A stretch of 6,647 nt of DNA, taken from Nostoc cf. edaphicum LEGE 07299 (lineage in GTDB: Bacteria > Cyanobacteriota > Cyanobacteriia > Cyanobacteriales > Nostocaceae). Positions 1 through 6,647 of this stretch are shown one piece after another. The stretch lies in assembly GCF_015207245.1 (NCBI RefSeq), contig NZ_JADEXF010000192.1, positions 1 to 6,647 of the forward strand, given 5' to 3'. Within the stretch, counting starts at the first letter, position 1. Each line of letters opens with the position of its first letter. The notes under the pieces were generated by a model, which saw only the letters and a program-made list of their open reading frames with translations, was not told the DNA's origin and did no database searches. The position numbers and the translations under genes were made by a program.

Positions 1-692
1 GGATATACAAAAGGCACTTCCAAAACTTGATCAATGGTTGCACCAGGGCCGTTTTTTAACATCACCACGCGATTAGAGAGCAATAGTGCCTCATCCACAT
101 CATGAGTAACCATCATTGCAGTGATATCGTTTGTATTACAAATATGCATCAACTCAGTTTGTAGGGAACTACGAGTTAGAGCATCCAAAGCTCCAAACGG
201 TTCATCCAAAAGTAGAAGCTTGGGCTTAATCGCTAAGGCCCGTGCTAGCGCCACTCGTTGCTTCATTCCCCCAGAAAGTTGTGTCGGTTTTTTGCGAATG
301 GCATCTTTCAGCCCCACCATTTCTAGAGAATGAGCAATTAGCTGATGGCGTTCTTTCTTGGATTTGTGGCGCATTACTTTATTAACAGCTAAGGCAACAT
401 TTTCCCAAGCGGTTAACCAAGGTAGGAGGGAATAGTTCTGAAACACCATCATCCGATCAGAACCAGGTCTGCGTACTAATTGACCATCAACTTGTACATA
501 GCCTTGTGTTGCTTTTTCTAATCCAGCCACAATATTAAGCAAGGTAGACTTACCACAACCAGAATGACCGATGAGAGAAACAAAATCTCCCGGCATGATT
601 TTCAGATTGATGTCTTGGAGGACAATATTTTTGCTACCATCCGACAGTTTAAATTCTTTTTCGATACCTTGAATTTCAACAAAACTAGACAT
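1..692 (-). CDS. Nitrate/cyanate-type ABC transporter ATP-binding protein (NrtC/NrtD/CynD-like), 3' end outside window
   Basis: This is the cytoplasmic ATPase that drives import through the neighbouring permease. I translated 230 codons from the ATG at 692-690; the frame is open to the left edge. All ABC motifs are visible: Walker A GHSGCGKST (residues 42-50), Q-loop Q85 in VFQNYSLLPW, signature LSGGMKQR (139-146), Walker B LLLLDEP (159-165, with D163 and E164), D-loop GALD (167-170) and switch H197 in VTHDVDEALLLS. The LLPW segment, the VTHDVDEALLLS stretch and the NGPxATIxQxLEVPF end are, from memory, hallmarks of the nitrate/nitrite/cyanate branch. The N-terminus (MSSFVEI) resembles NrtC more than NrtD. 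Whether it is a fused NrtC (ATPase plus binding-like domain) or a single-domain NrtD/CynD cannot be told, because the C-terminus is missing. Substrate is inferred from family only. It lies 140 bp downstream of the permease, probably in one operon. Confidence 0.93.
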   Translation of the reverse strand, partial: MSSFVEIQGIEKEFKLSDGSKNIVLQDINLKIMPGDFVSLIGHSGCGKSTLLNIVAGLEKATQGYVQVDGQLVRRPGSDRMMVFQNYSLLPWLTAWENVALAVNKVMRHKSKKERHQLIAHSLEMVGLKDAIRKKPTQLSGGMKQRVALARALAIKPKLLLLDEPFGALDALTRSSLQTELMHICNTNDITAMMVTHDVDEALLLSNRVVMLKNGPGATIDQVLEVPFVY

Positions 693-832
693 ATTTATAT
701 TCCTCTGATGTGCTCTAACTTGGAAGTTTTTTCTGTAAGCAGGGGGAGCATCCCACTTTTTATTTAGCGAGCAAAGATTAATCCATTAAGGTAAGCACAA
801 CGATGAGCGATGACTTGAGGAACGTAAGCAGG
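693..832. other. Intergenic spacer between permease and ATPase genes
   Basis: This 140 bp AT-rich gap holds no recognisable gene. It contains three copies of GTAAGCA (735-741, 791-797, 824-830), two of which extend to GTAAGCAGG. A small self-complementary element GGGAGCATCCC (744-754) is followed on the plus strand by a short T-rich run. That stem is only four base pairs, too weak to call a terminator. I see no strong internal promoter for the ATPase. Confidence 0.5.
701..707 (-). promoter_or_regulatory. Ribosome binding site of the ATPase gene
   Basis: On the minus strand AGAGGA (706-701) lies eight bases before the ATG at 692-690. This is normal Shine-Dalgarno spacing and supports that start. 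No other in-frame start nearby is as well placed. Confidence 0.6.
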
Positions 833-1630
833 TTATTCTTGTGGAGTTAATTTGAAGGATATATAAGCTATTATTTTGTCTAGAATTAGACCAACTCCAC
901 CTAAGTAAATAATTGCTAAGATGATTTCGCTAATGTTTGAATTGTTATATGCATCTATGATAAAAAAGCCAATTCCGTCGTAAGAAAGCAACATCTCTGC
1001 TGCAACAACGGCTAACCAAGATAGACCGAGTGCAATCCTTAATCCTGTAAAAATGTAGGGAAGTGTAGCAGGTAGTAGGATTTTAAAAAAGTTCTCAAAA
1101 ATTGTGAATCCTAAAATCTTGGAGACGTTGCTGTAATCTCTAGGAATCAGCTGCACACCCAAAGCAGTATTAAGGATAATCGGCCAAATTGCCGTGATAA
1201 AGATGACAAAGATGGCAGAGGGATTAGGTTTGAGAAAAATAGCCTGAGCCAGAGGTAGCCAAGCAAGAGGGGCAACCGGACGCAATAGCTGAATGATGGG
1301 GTCGATTGCTTCTCTGCTAAATTTGTTCAGACTAATGATAAAACCAACAGAAATGCCTACTATTATAGCTAATGAGTAACCAAAAGCCACTCTTTCAATG
1401 CTAGCAAGAATCAGCCAGAAGAAGCCTTTATTATTGCCTCCCTTATTGAAAAAGGGATCTCTAATCAAGTCCCAGTTCTCAGTTATCACCTTCAAAGGAG
1501 AAGGCAACGATGTTCCAGGATTTAAGCTAAGTAGATGCCATACAATCAATAGGATTGTGATACCACAAGCAGGTGAAATAATTTGCTTGACCTGCTTATA
1601 GAAAATCAAGTTTTTAGTGTTTATAAACAT
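833..1630 (-). CDS. ABC transporter permease, NrtB/CmpB/CynB family (nitrate/bicarbonate/cyanate type)
   Basis: A 265-residue inner-membrane subunit that forms the import channel for a small anion. Family features include SLPSPLKVI near residue 41, LASIERVAFGYSLA (about 75-88), LLRPVAPLAWLPL, IFVIFITAIWPIILNT, the cytoplasmic EAA-type loop ending FKILLPATLPYIFTGLRIALG, and WLAVVAAEMLLSYDGIGFFI. Several hydrophobic stretches fit about six transmembrane helices, the first at about residues 18-34. Length is close to the usual 270-280. The start is the ATG at 1630-1628; an in-frame stop lies seven codons upstream, so the gene cannot begin further out, but no Shine-Dalgarno sequence precedes it (the preceding 15 bases are AAAAGATATTCCTCA). 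The gene precedes the ATPase gene. No binding-protein gene (NrtA/CmpA/CynA) is present upstream; an intron remnant and a PKS lie there instead. The substrate is inferred from the family; nitrate, nitrite, cyanate or bicarbonate are all possible. Confidence 0.93.
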   Translation of the reverse strand: MFINTKNLIFYKQVKQIISPACGITILLIVWHLLSLNPGTSLPSPLKVITENWDLIRDPFFNKGGNNKGFFWLILASIERVAFGYSLAIIVGISVGFIISLNKFSREAIDPIIQLLRPVAPLAWLPLAQAIFLKPNPSAIFVIFITAIWPIILNTALGVQLIPRDYSNVSKILGFTIFENFFKILLPATLPYIFTGLRIALGLSWLAVVAAEMLLSYDGIGFFIIDAYNNSNISEIILAIIYLGGVGLILDKIIAYISFKLTPQE

Positions 1631-1776
1631 TGAGGAATATCTTTTTACTTAATAAAAGACTAATCAGATCGAACCCATATAAAATGCACACAGTTTGTTG
1701 CAAATAAACAGAATTTTTCCAATCTTGGTAGCAATTTTGATGACCAAACCATACAGGAATGCAGGCAGGGTACAGG
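1631..1776. other. Non-coding region upstream of permease; 5' exon side of the intron remnant
   Basis: An AT-rich stretch of 146 bp between the permease start and the first base of the intron. All three minus-strand frames stay open for 38 codons or more from the intron end, but none of the translations resembles a protein I know, so I call no gene. The last 13 bases before the intron, GGCAGGG (1764-1770) and TACAGG (1771-1776), occupy the IBS2 and IBS1 positions expected of a group II intron target. Confidence 0.5.
1666..1693 (-). promoter_or_regulatory. Candidate promoter for the transporter genes
   Basis: On the minus strand TTGCAA (1693-1688) and TATATG (1671-1666) are separated by 16 bases, about 35 bases before the permease ATG. 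Both boxes are imperfect matches to -35 and -10. I found no GTA-N8-TAC NtcA site here, which would be expected for nitrogen-controlled nrt or cyn operons. This is a weak prediction in an AT-rich stretch. Confidence 0.25.
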
Positions 1777-1960
1777 GTGCGCCACAAGGCGCAGTGTGTG
1801 AATGAATTTATTACCAAGGAGGTGAAATTCCATAGTCTGTCCAGCCAGACTCAAAACCACGCGAGGTGTAACGCCCGGTGGATGTTAACCAGGGGTGAAA
1901 CAGCTACCTTGAACAAGTACCTTTGAGCTGAACTTGGGTAGGCTTTCTGGAAGGGCAAGG

Positions 1961-1990
1961 CGCTCGAAACGATATCGCTCGAAACGATAT
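1961..1990 (+). repeat. Exact 15 bp tandem duplication inside the intron remnant
   Basis: CGCTCGAAACGATAT occurs twice back to back (1961-1975 and 1976-1990) with no mismatch. It lies inside the region enclosed by the long-range AGGGGTGA/TCACCCCT stem of intron domain I, probably in a peripheral, length-tolerant helix or loop. Confidence 0.9.
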
Positions 1991-2094
1991 GGTGATGTAA
2001 AGGAAGTGTCTTCATACCTACGGGAAACTGTCACCCCTATCTGATATCCGCTCGTCGTAGGATAGCTAACAAGTCAATTAGACTGCCGATATCG

Positions 2095-2117
2095 GTCAAC
2101 CCTGCCTCTCCGTTGAC
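2095..2117 (+). other. EBS2-like hairpin of the intron remnant
   Basis: A six-base-pair stem GTCAAC/GTTGAC closes an 11-base loop CCTGCCTCTCC (2101-2111). The CCTGCC of the loop is complementary to GGCAGG at 1764-1769, directly before the IBS1 position. This geometry is what is known for exon-binding site 2 in group II introns. On the opposite strand the same bases encode the last PKS codons and hold the PKS stop (2098-2096). Confidence 0.6.
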
Positions 2118-5100
2118 TTTCGTGTACCCCCAAGTAAACTCCGTATTTGTGCTAGTTCATTGGCAACTGATGCCTCAAATTCTTGTTCTGAGATTTGTTC
2201 TAACTCGGATAAAGCGTCAATTTGTTCGTCTTCTGTTGTAGGCAAGTCAATGTCACCATTGCTGAGAGACTCCCATCCCATGACTTCCTCAGATAAATAC
2301 TTGAACAGTTTATTAATGGTTGGATACTCAATTGCTAAAGTTGCAGGAAGCGGAATTCCCAGATGAGAGCGGAGTCGATTATTAAGTTGTACCGCCATTA
2401 AAGAATCCATCCCCATCTCGACAAAACCTCGATCAAGTTCCGGTAATTGAGATAAACCTAGCCCCAGTACCTTAGTTACTTCCGCTTGCAAATAAGTCAT
2501 TAAAATATTCCGGCGATTACTCAAGGGTGCTGCCTTCAATTGTTCCAAGAGATCGTAACTCTTTTCCTCTGTAGGCTTGTCTTGTTTTTGTGATGCCGCT
2601 TCCTCAAGTAATCCTGAAAGGAATGGTCGTTGATAAGTAAAGCTCGATTGTTGCTGAAACACCGACCACTCGATTGGTAGAATTCCTACCTGTGCTAGAG
2701 ATTGTCCTAATAATTGCTCTAGTACCTGCAATCCTTGTTCGGGAGCTATACAACTCATTCCCATAGCAGTCCAGCGAACCTGATGACTATCATCGACGTT
2801 CGCTGCCATTCCCACTGCTCCCCACGGTCCCCAGTTAATGGACAATCCGGGTAAACCCATTGCCCTTCGATGATGGGCGAGGGCGTCCATAAAAGCGTTG
2901 GCTGCAGCATAGTTACCTTGACCTAGTGAACCGAGCAACGCTGTTATGGAAGAGAAACAAACAAAGAACTCTAAGGAGTAGTTTTGGGTCAAGGTATGCA
3001 AATTCCAGGCTCCCTTGACCTTCGGAGCCATCACACTAGTCAAGCGTTCCCAAGAAAGCTTGGACAAAACCCCGTCGTCTAATACCCCCGCAGCATGAAT
3101 CACACCGCGTAGAGGAGGTAGGGATGAATCAATCTTTTCCAATATCCTAGCTACATCTTCCCGGTGTGAGACATCGGCTTTGACGACTAACACCTGGGTT
3201 TTGGTTTGCTCCAGTTGACTAATGACCTCCTGTGCCGCATTTGAAGCTTCATGACGTCCGGTGAGTACTAGATGCCGCGCTCCCCGTTTTACCATCCACT
3301 GAGCTACTTGCAGCCCCAAAGCTCCTAGTCCCCCCGTGATTAGGTAAGTGCTATCTGATCGCAACGATATATCATTCGATACTACCCAAGGCTGCTTAAC
3401 TAAGCGAGCTACATATCGTTGGCTCTCACGCAAGACTATCTGATTTTCTCCTTGAGGATCTTGGATCTCCCGGAGCAGCATCTCTACATCATGTACTCCC
3501 GCCTCAGGGTCTAAATCTAGCATTCCTCCCCAGAATTGCGGTTGTTCCATGGCTATGACTTTACCCAATCCCCACAGGGGAGATTGCGCTACTGCGAGAG
3601 AATCTGTCTTTTGCTTCACTGGCTGAGTCCCTCGGGTGACTAACCACAAGCGAGGGGAGGCTGTCTCACTATGCTTTAGTAGGGCTTGCACCAGGTGCAG
3701 CACACTACCACATCCCCATCGTTGAGCTTTCTCTAAAGCCGGGAGGGTTAGATTCTCTGAGGAGGCTGCTTTGAGACTCCACAGGTGGATGACGCCTTTA
3801 AGAGGTAACTTGCTTGTTGTTATCACGTCATTTAACAAACGCTCGAATTCCTCTGGGTGAGCAGGATTGAGATGCCAAACATCACTTTCCTGGCTCTGAT
3901 AGGTCTCTCCCCCATAGACTAAAGTGCAACGATGACCTTGTTGCTGTAAACGTGTGGCGAAGGCTTGTCCCACTCCATCCGAGTCAGCAAAAATAACCCA
4001 GTGACTTGGTTGTAGGTTCTGAGGAGTTTCTAAGATTTTCTTGACCTGACGTGGTTGAGGCTTCCATTCTACTTGGTAGAGCCAGTCTCCAATTGTTGCT
4101 GCCGTGAGCTGTTGTTTGTGTTCCTGAACTAATATTTCCAACAATTCAGGTAGAATTTTCAGGTGATCGAGTGATAATTTTCCGGTTTTTTCTAGCAGTT
4201 GGGCTAATTGTTGGGTCTTGCCTTGGTTAAGCAGGTTAACGATTTGAGATGAAGCCTTTTGGGCGGAGAATGTTTTTTGGTGTTCATTTGTAGGAGCTTC
4301 AATCCAATAGCGTTGGCCCTGAAATGGGTAGGTAGGCAATACTACCTTACAATGTGGATAATCGCTGTAAAAACTTGGCCAGTCTACAGACACTCCCTGG
4401 AGGTATAACTGCCCTAAACTTGACAGGATTTGTTGCCAATCATCCTGTTGTTGACGCAGACTAGGTAGCCAAACTCCCACACCTTCTGGTAAACATTGAC
4501 GTCCCATGCTTGACAAAATCGGTTGTGATCCAATTTCTACAAACATCTCATACCCAAGCTGATGCAAATACTCCATGCTAGCAGCAAATTGTACAGGCTG
4601 TCGCACATGACGCACCCAATACTGGGCAGTGGTGATGTCATCAGTTGCTAATTCTCCAGTGAGGTTGGAGATTAAGTTGATGCTGGGTCTAGAGTAGCTT
4701 ACAGAGGAAGCCACAGCTTCAAACTCTTTGAGCATTGGCTCCATCATCGGTGAGTGAAAAGCGTGGGACACTTGCAAGGATTTGATCCGAATTCCCTGAG
4801 TTTCTAAGGTAGCACAGATAACAGCCAGAGCTTGAGCTTCACCGGAGATGACAAGACTTTCGGATCCGTTAACTGCGGCTATCGACACCTGCTGAGCATA
4901 ATAGGGTTCAATCACGCTTTGAACCTGGTTTAACGTGGCTGACACTGCTACCATTTCACCCCTTGCAGACAGTGCTTGCATCAAACGCGCTCTGGTAGCG
5001 ACTAGCTTTAAGCCTTCTTCCAGGCTAAATACTCCTGCAACAGTTGCTGCCACGTATTCACCAACACTGTGGCCCATAACTACATCTGGTTGAATACCCC

Positions 5101-6647
5101 ACGATTTCCATAACTGGAAAAGTGCATACTCAATGGCAAATAAAGCAGGTTGGGTGTAAGCTGTTTCATTGATCAGAGAAGTTTCACCAGCTTGGGGATA
5201 CAACACTTGTAGCAGTGAATGCTCCAGATAAGGACGCAAAATGGTATCGCATTCTTCTAGTGCTTGGCGAAACGTTGGTTGCGTTTCGTATAATTGCCTT
5301 CCCATACCTACATACTGCGAGCCTTGCCCTGTAAATAGGAATGCAATTTTTGGGCGCTCCTTATTAGTCACTTGGCCACTTACCAACTTCAAAGTCTCTG
5401 TCCCAGTTTTGAAAGCTGTCAACTGCTCGCGTAAGTGCAGACTCGATTGTGCAACTGCTGCCAAGCGGTGGTTAAAATGTGATCGCCCCATACTAGCAGT
5501 AAAGCAAACATCCGCTAAGGATACCTCGGGATGCGATGTCAAAAATTCTAAATAACGGTTTACCAATTCTCCCAAAGCCTTCTCAGTTTTGGCTGAGAGG
5601 GTGAGCAGGTGGTAGGGACGCTCAATTTCATTTTTAATCGGTGCTATTTCTGGTGCTTCCTCCAGAATAACATGGGCATTAGTACCACCGATTCCCAAAG
5701 AATTGACTCCAGCGCGACGGGGGGAACCTGGGGTATCCCAATTCTTCAGAGTCGTATTGACGTAGAAGGGGCTGTTTGCAAAATCAATTTGGGGATTGGG
5801 TTGTTCAAAGTGTAGACTGGGTGGCAATTTTTTATGGTACAGTGATAAGACTGTTTTGATAAAACCTACCACACCCGACGCAATCTGGAGATGACCAACA
5901 TTGGTTTTGACTGAACCGACAGCACAAAAGTTTTTCTTCTGCGTACTGGTACGGAATGCTTGAGCCAACCCCCCAATTTCAATCGGATCTCCGATGGGTG
6001 TCCCAGTTCCATGGGCTTCCACGTAGCTGATGGTCTCTGCATCAACTCCAGCCATCGCCATCGCCTCTGTAACAACAGCTGCTTGGCCATCTCCATTAGG
6101 AGCCATGTAGCCGACTTTCATTCCACCATCGTTATTGAGGGCTGAGCCTTTAATAACAGCATAGATGTGGTCTTCATCGGCGATCGCATCTTCCAGGCGC
6201 TTCAAAACAACAATCCCGACACCACTACCAAAAATGGTACCCTGAGCACGAGCGTCAAAAGCCCGACAATGACCGTCTGGAGTGACGATCATCCCCTCTT
6301 GATATAAATGACCAATCTTTTGTGGTACATTTACTGAAACCCCGCCCGCTAATATCATGTCACATTCGCCACTCAGTAAAGTTGAGCAAGCCATGTGAAT
6401 TGCAACCAAGGATGTAGAACAAGCGGTTTGCACATTGACACTGGGCCCAGTAAGATTCAGTTTATAAGAAACCCGTGTGGTTAAATAATCTTTGTCATTG
6501 GCAACCATCATTTGAAAACCGCCCATTGAATCCATGGTTGCCACTTGGAGATTATCGTTGACGTCAAGCTGATGGCGGTTGGGATAAATATTGTTAAGTA
6601 AGTAAGTGTTCATAGTGGCACCGGCATACATACCGATGGCACCATCA
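2096..6647 (-). CDS. Modular type I polyketide synthase, KS-AT-KR-ACP module, N-terminus outside window
   Basis: A cytosolic assembly-line enzyme that adds one malonyl unit and reduces the new ketone to a hydroxyl. The frame stays open to the right edge; codons before the Met at 6631-6629 read DGAIG, normal KS sequence, so that Met is internal. Numbering from it: KS about 1-325 (roughly 100 residues missing), C71 in TACSTS, H207 in EAHGTG and H247 in KTNVGH, all intact; AT about 430-720, S522 in GHSVG and HAFH at 623-626, the malonyl-CoA signature; a helical linker about 785-848, common in cyanobacterial PKSs and not a DH; KR about 850-1330, NADPH motif TGGLGALG (1099-1106), K1204, S1228, Y1241, with LDD (1184-1186) and no A-type Trp, so B-type; ACP about 1370-1450, phosphopantetheine site S1410 in MGMDSL; acidic helical tail about 1470-1502, docking-like. 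No DH, ER or TE. Residues about 1503-1511 (TRKSTERQG) and the stop come from antisense intron sequence. The product is unknown. Confidence 0.97.
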   Translation of the reverse strand, partial: DGAIGMYAGATMNTYLLNNIYPNRHQLDVNDNLQVATMDSMGGFQMMVANDKDYLTTRVSYKLNLTGPSVNVQTACSTSLVAIHMACSTLLSGECDMILAGGVSVNVPQKIGHLYQEGMIVTPDGHCRAFDARAQGTIFGSGVGIVVLKRLEDAIADEDHIYAVIKGSALNNDGGMKVGYMAPNGDGQAAVVTEAMAMAGVDAETISYVEAHGTGTPIGDPIEIGGLAQAFRTSTQKKNFCAVGSVKTNVGHLQIASGVVGFIKTVLSLYHKKLPPSLHFEQPNPQIDFANSPFYVNTTLKNWDTPGSPRRAGVNSLGIGGTNAHVILEEAPEIAPIKNEIERPYHLLTLSAKTEKALGELVNRYLEFLTSHPEVSLADVCFTASMGRSHFNHRLAAVAQSSLHLREQLTAFKTGTETLKLVSGQVTNKERPKIAFLFTGQGSQYVGMGRQLYETQPTFRQALEECDTILRPYLEHSLLQVLYPQAGETSLINETAYTQPALFAIEYALFQLWKSWGIQPDVVMGHSVGEYVAATVAGVFSLEEGLKLVATRARLMQALSARGEMVAVSATLNQVQSVIEPYYAQQVSIAAVNGSESLVISGEAQALAVICATLETQGIRIKSLQVSHAFHSPMMEPMLKEFEAVASSVSYSRPSINLISNLTGELATDDITTAQYWVRHVRQPVQFAASMEYLHQLGYEMFVEIGSQPILSSMGRQCLPEGVGVWLPSLRQQQDDWQQILSSLGQLYLQGVSVDWPSFYSDYPHCKVVLPTYPFQGQRYWIEAPTNEHQKTFSAQKASSQIVNLLNQGKTQQLAQLLEKTGKLSLDHLKILPELLEILVQEHKQQLTAATIGDWLYQVEWKPQPRQVKKILETPQNLQPSHWVIFADSDGVGQAFATRLQQQGHRCTLVYGGETYQSQESDVWHLNPAHPEEFERLLNDVITTSKLPLKGVIHLWSLKAASSENLTLPALEKAQRWGCGSVLHLVQALLKHSETASPRLWLVTRGTQPVKQKTDSLAVAQSPLWGLGKVIAMEQPQFWGGMLDLDPEAGVHDVEMLLREIQDPQGENQIVLRESQRYVARLVKQPWVVSNDISLRSDSTYLITGGLGALGLQVAQWMVKRGARHLVLTGRHEASNAAQEVISQLEQTKTQVLVVKADVSHREDVARILEKIDSSLPPLRGVIHAAGVLDDGVLSKLSWERLTSVMAPKVKGAWNLHTLTQNYSLEFFVCFSSITALLGSLGQGNYAAANAFMDALAHHRRAMGLPGLSINWGPWGAVGMAANVDDSHQVRWTAMGMSCIAPEQGLQVLEQLLGQSLAQVGILPIEWSVFQQQSSFTYQRPFLSGLLEEAASQKQDKPTEEKSYDLLEQLKAAPLSNRRNILMTYLQAEVTKVLGLGLSQLPELDRGFVEMGMDSLMAVQLNNRLRSHLGIPLPATLAIEYPTINKLFKYLSEEVMGWESLSNGDIDLPTTEDEQIDALSELEQISEQEFEASVANELAQIRSLLGGTRKSTERQG
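6180..6187. other. HIP1 octamer GCGATCGC
   Basis: One copy of the palindromic octamer known to be highly abundant in many cyanobacterial genomes, located inside the KS coding region. A single copy is weak evidence alone, but it agrees with the gene content. Confidence 0.6.

Larger units (their letters stand above)
1777..2125 (+). mobile_element. Truncated group II intron, 5' part of domain I only
   Basis: Group II introns are self-splicing ribozymes and retroelements. This remnant starts with the boundary GTGCGCC. The structure supports an RNA element: stem GCGCC/GGCGC (1779-1783 with 1788-1792), hairpin AGTCTG/CAGACT (1834-1839 with 1846-1851), CAGCT/AGCTG (1901-1905 with 1926-1930), hairpin GAAG/CTTC (2003-2006 with 2010-2013), a long-range 8 bp stem AGGGGTGA/TCACCCCT (1891-1898 with 2031-2038), and hairpin GTCAAC/GTTGAC (2095-2100 with 2112-2117). 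The loop of the last hairpin contains CCTGCC, which complements GGCAGG at 1764-1769, as EBS2 pairs with IBS2. No EBS1 match to TACAGG, no reverse transcriptase/maturase frame and no domain V or VI follow, so it cannot splice alone. The right end is uncertain, between about 2117 and 2135, where PKS coding sequence begins. Intron class was not determined. Confidence 0.8.

Noticed and set aside
735..766. Rho-independent terminator at GGGAGCATCCC followed by T-rich sequence
   Set aside because: The stem is only four base pairs, the T run is interrupted, and it would act on the plus strand, where no gene ends.
1631..1776. NtcA site (GTA-N8-TAC) upstream of the transporter
   Set aside because: I searched both strands by eye and found no match with the required spacing.
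1810..1835. Strong Shine-Dalgarno-like AAGGAGGTGAAA on the plus strand
   Set aside because: No start codon with a coding frame follows at a suitable distance; the motif lies inside the group II intron RNA structure.
1614..1860. Two overlapping minus-strand reading frames of about 66 codons upstream of the permease
   Set aside because: Neither has a recognisable protein pattern or ribosome binding site; they overlap the permease start and the intron remnant and look like chance frames.
1777..2095. Riboswitch or other regulatory RNA leader
   Set aside because: The structured RNA begins with a group II intron boundary, has EBS2-like pairing to the upstream exon, and points away from any plus-strand gene it could regulate.
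4080..4320. A dehydratase domain between AT and KR of the PKS
   Set aside because: The segment (residues about 780-850) is a short helical linker without the HxxxGxxxxP motif and is far too short for a DH.
5241..6145. Plus- and minus-strand reading frames of 61-104 codons within the KS/AT region
   Set aside because: They are shadows of the PKS in other frames and show no family-like features.
6629..6631. ATG as the PKS start codon
   Set aside because: The frame is open to the right edge and the preceding codons (DGAIG) continue a normal ketosynthase sequence, so about 100 residues of KS lie outside the window.

Overview
The window looks like cyanobacterial DNA. The evidence is a modular type I polyketide synthase (PKS) of the style common in filamentous cyanobacteria, a nitrate/cyanate-type ABC transporter close to NrtB and NrtC/NrtD, one HIP1 octamer (GCGATCGC), moderate GC, and a remnant of a mobile group II intron. 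Species and PKS product cannot be named from the sequence. All three protein genes lie on the minus strand, so the window reads right to left: PKS, intron remnant, transporter permease, transporter ATPase.

Right part (about 2096-6647): the 3' four-fifths or so of one large PKS gene whose start is outside the window. Visible domain order is KS (N-terminal part missing), malonyl-type AT, a B-type KR, ACP, and a short acidic helical tail that resembles a docking region. There is no DH, ER or TE. The module should add one malonyl-derived C2 unit, reduce the beta-keto group to a hydroxyl, and pass the chain to another protein.

Middle part (about 1631-2125): a non-coding boundary. A plus-strand 5' fragment of a group II intron begins with GTGCGCC at 1777. 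It has several self-complementary stems and an EBS2-like hairpin loop (2095-2117) that can pair with the IBS2 position just upstream of the intron (1764-1769). It stops before any EBS1, reverse transcriptase or domain V/VI. The broken end runs into the PKS gene: the last nine or so PKS codons and its stop are antisense intron sequence. This looks like a rearrangement joint between a biosynthetic cluster and a transporter locus.

Left part (1-1630): an NrtB-family inner-membrane permease and, 140 bp downstream, the first 230 codons of its ATPase, which runs off the left edge. No substrate-binding protein gene is seen. The ATPase start has a good ribosome binding site; the permease start does not.

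I see no tRNA, rRNA, CRISPR array or complete insertion sequence. The most informative feature is the PKS/intron joint. I found no convincing evidence for a wholly new biological system.
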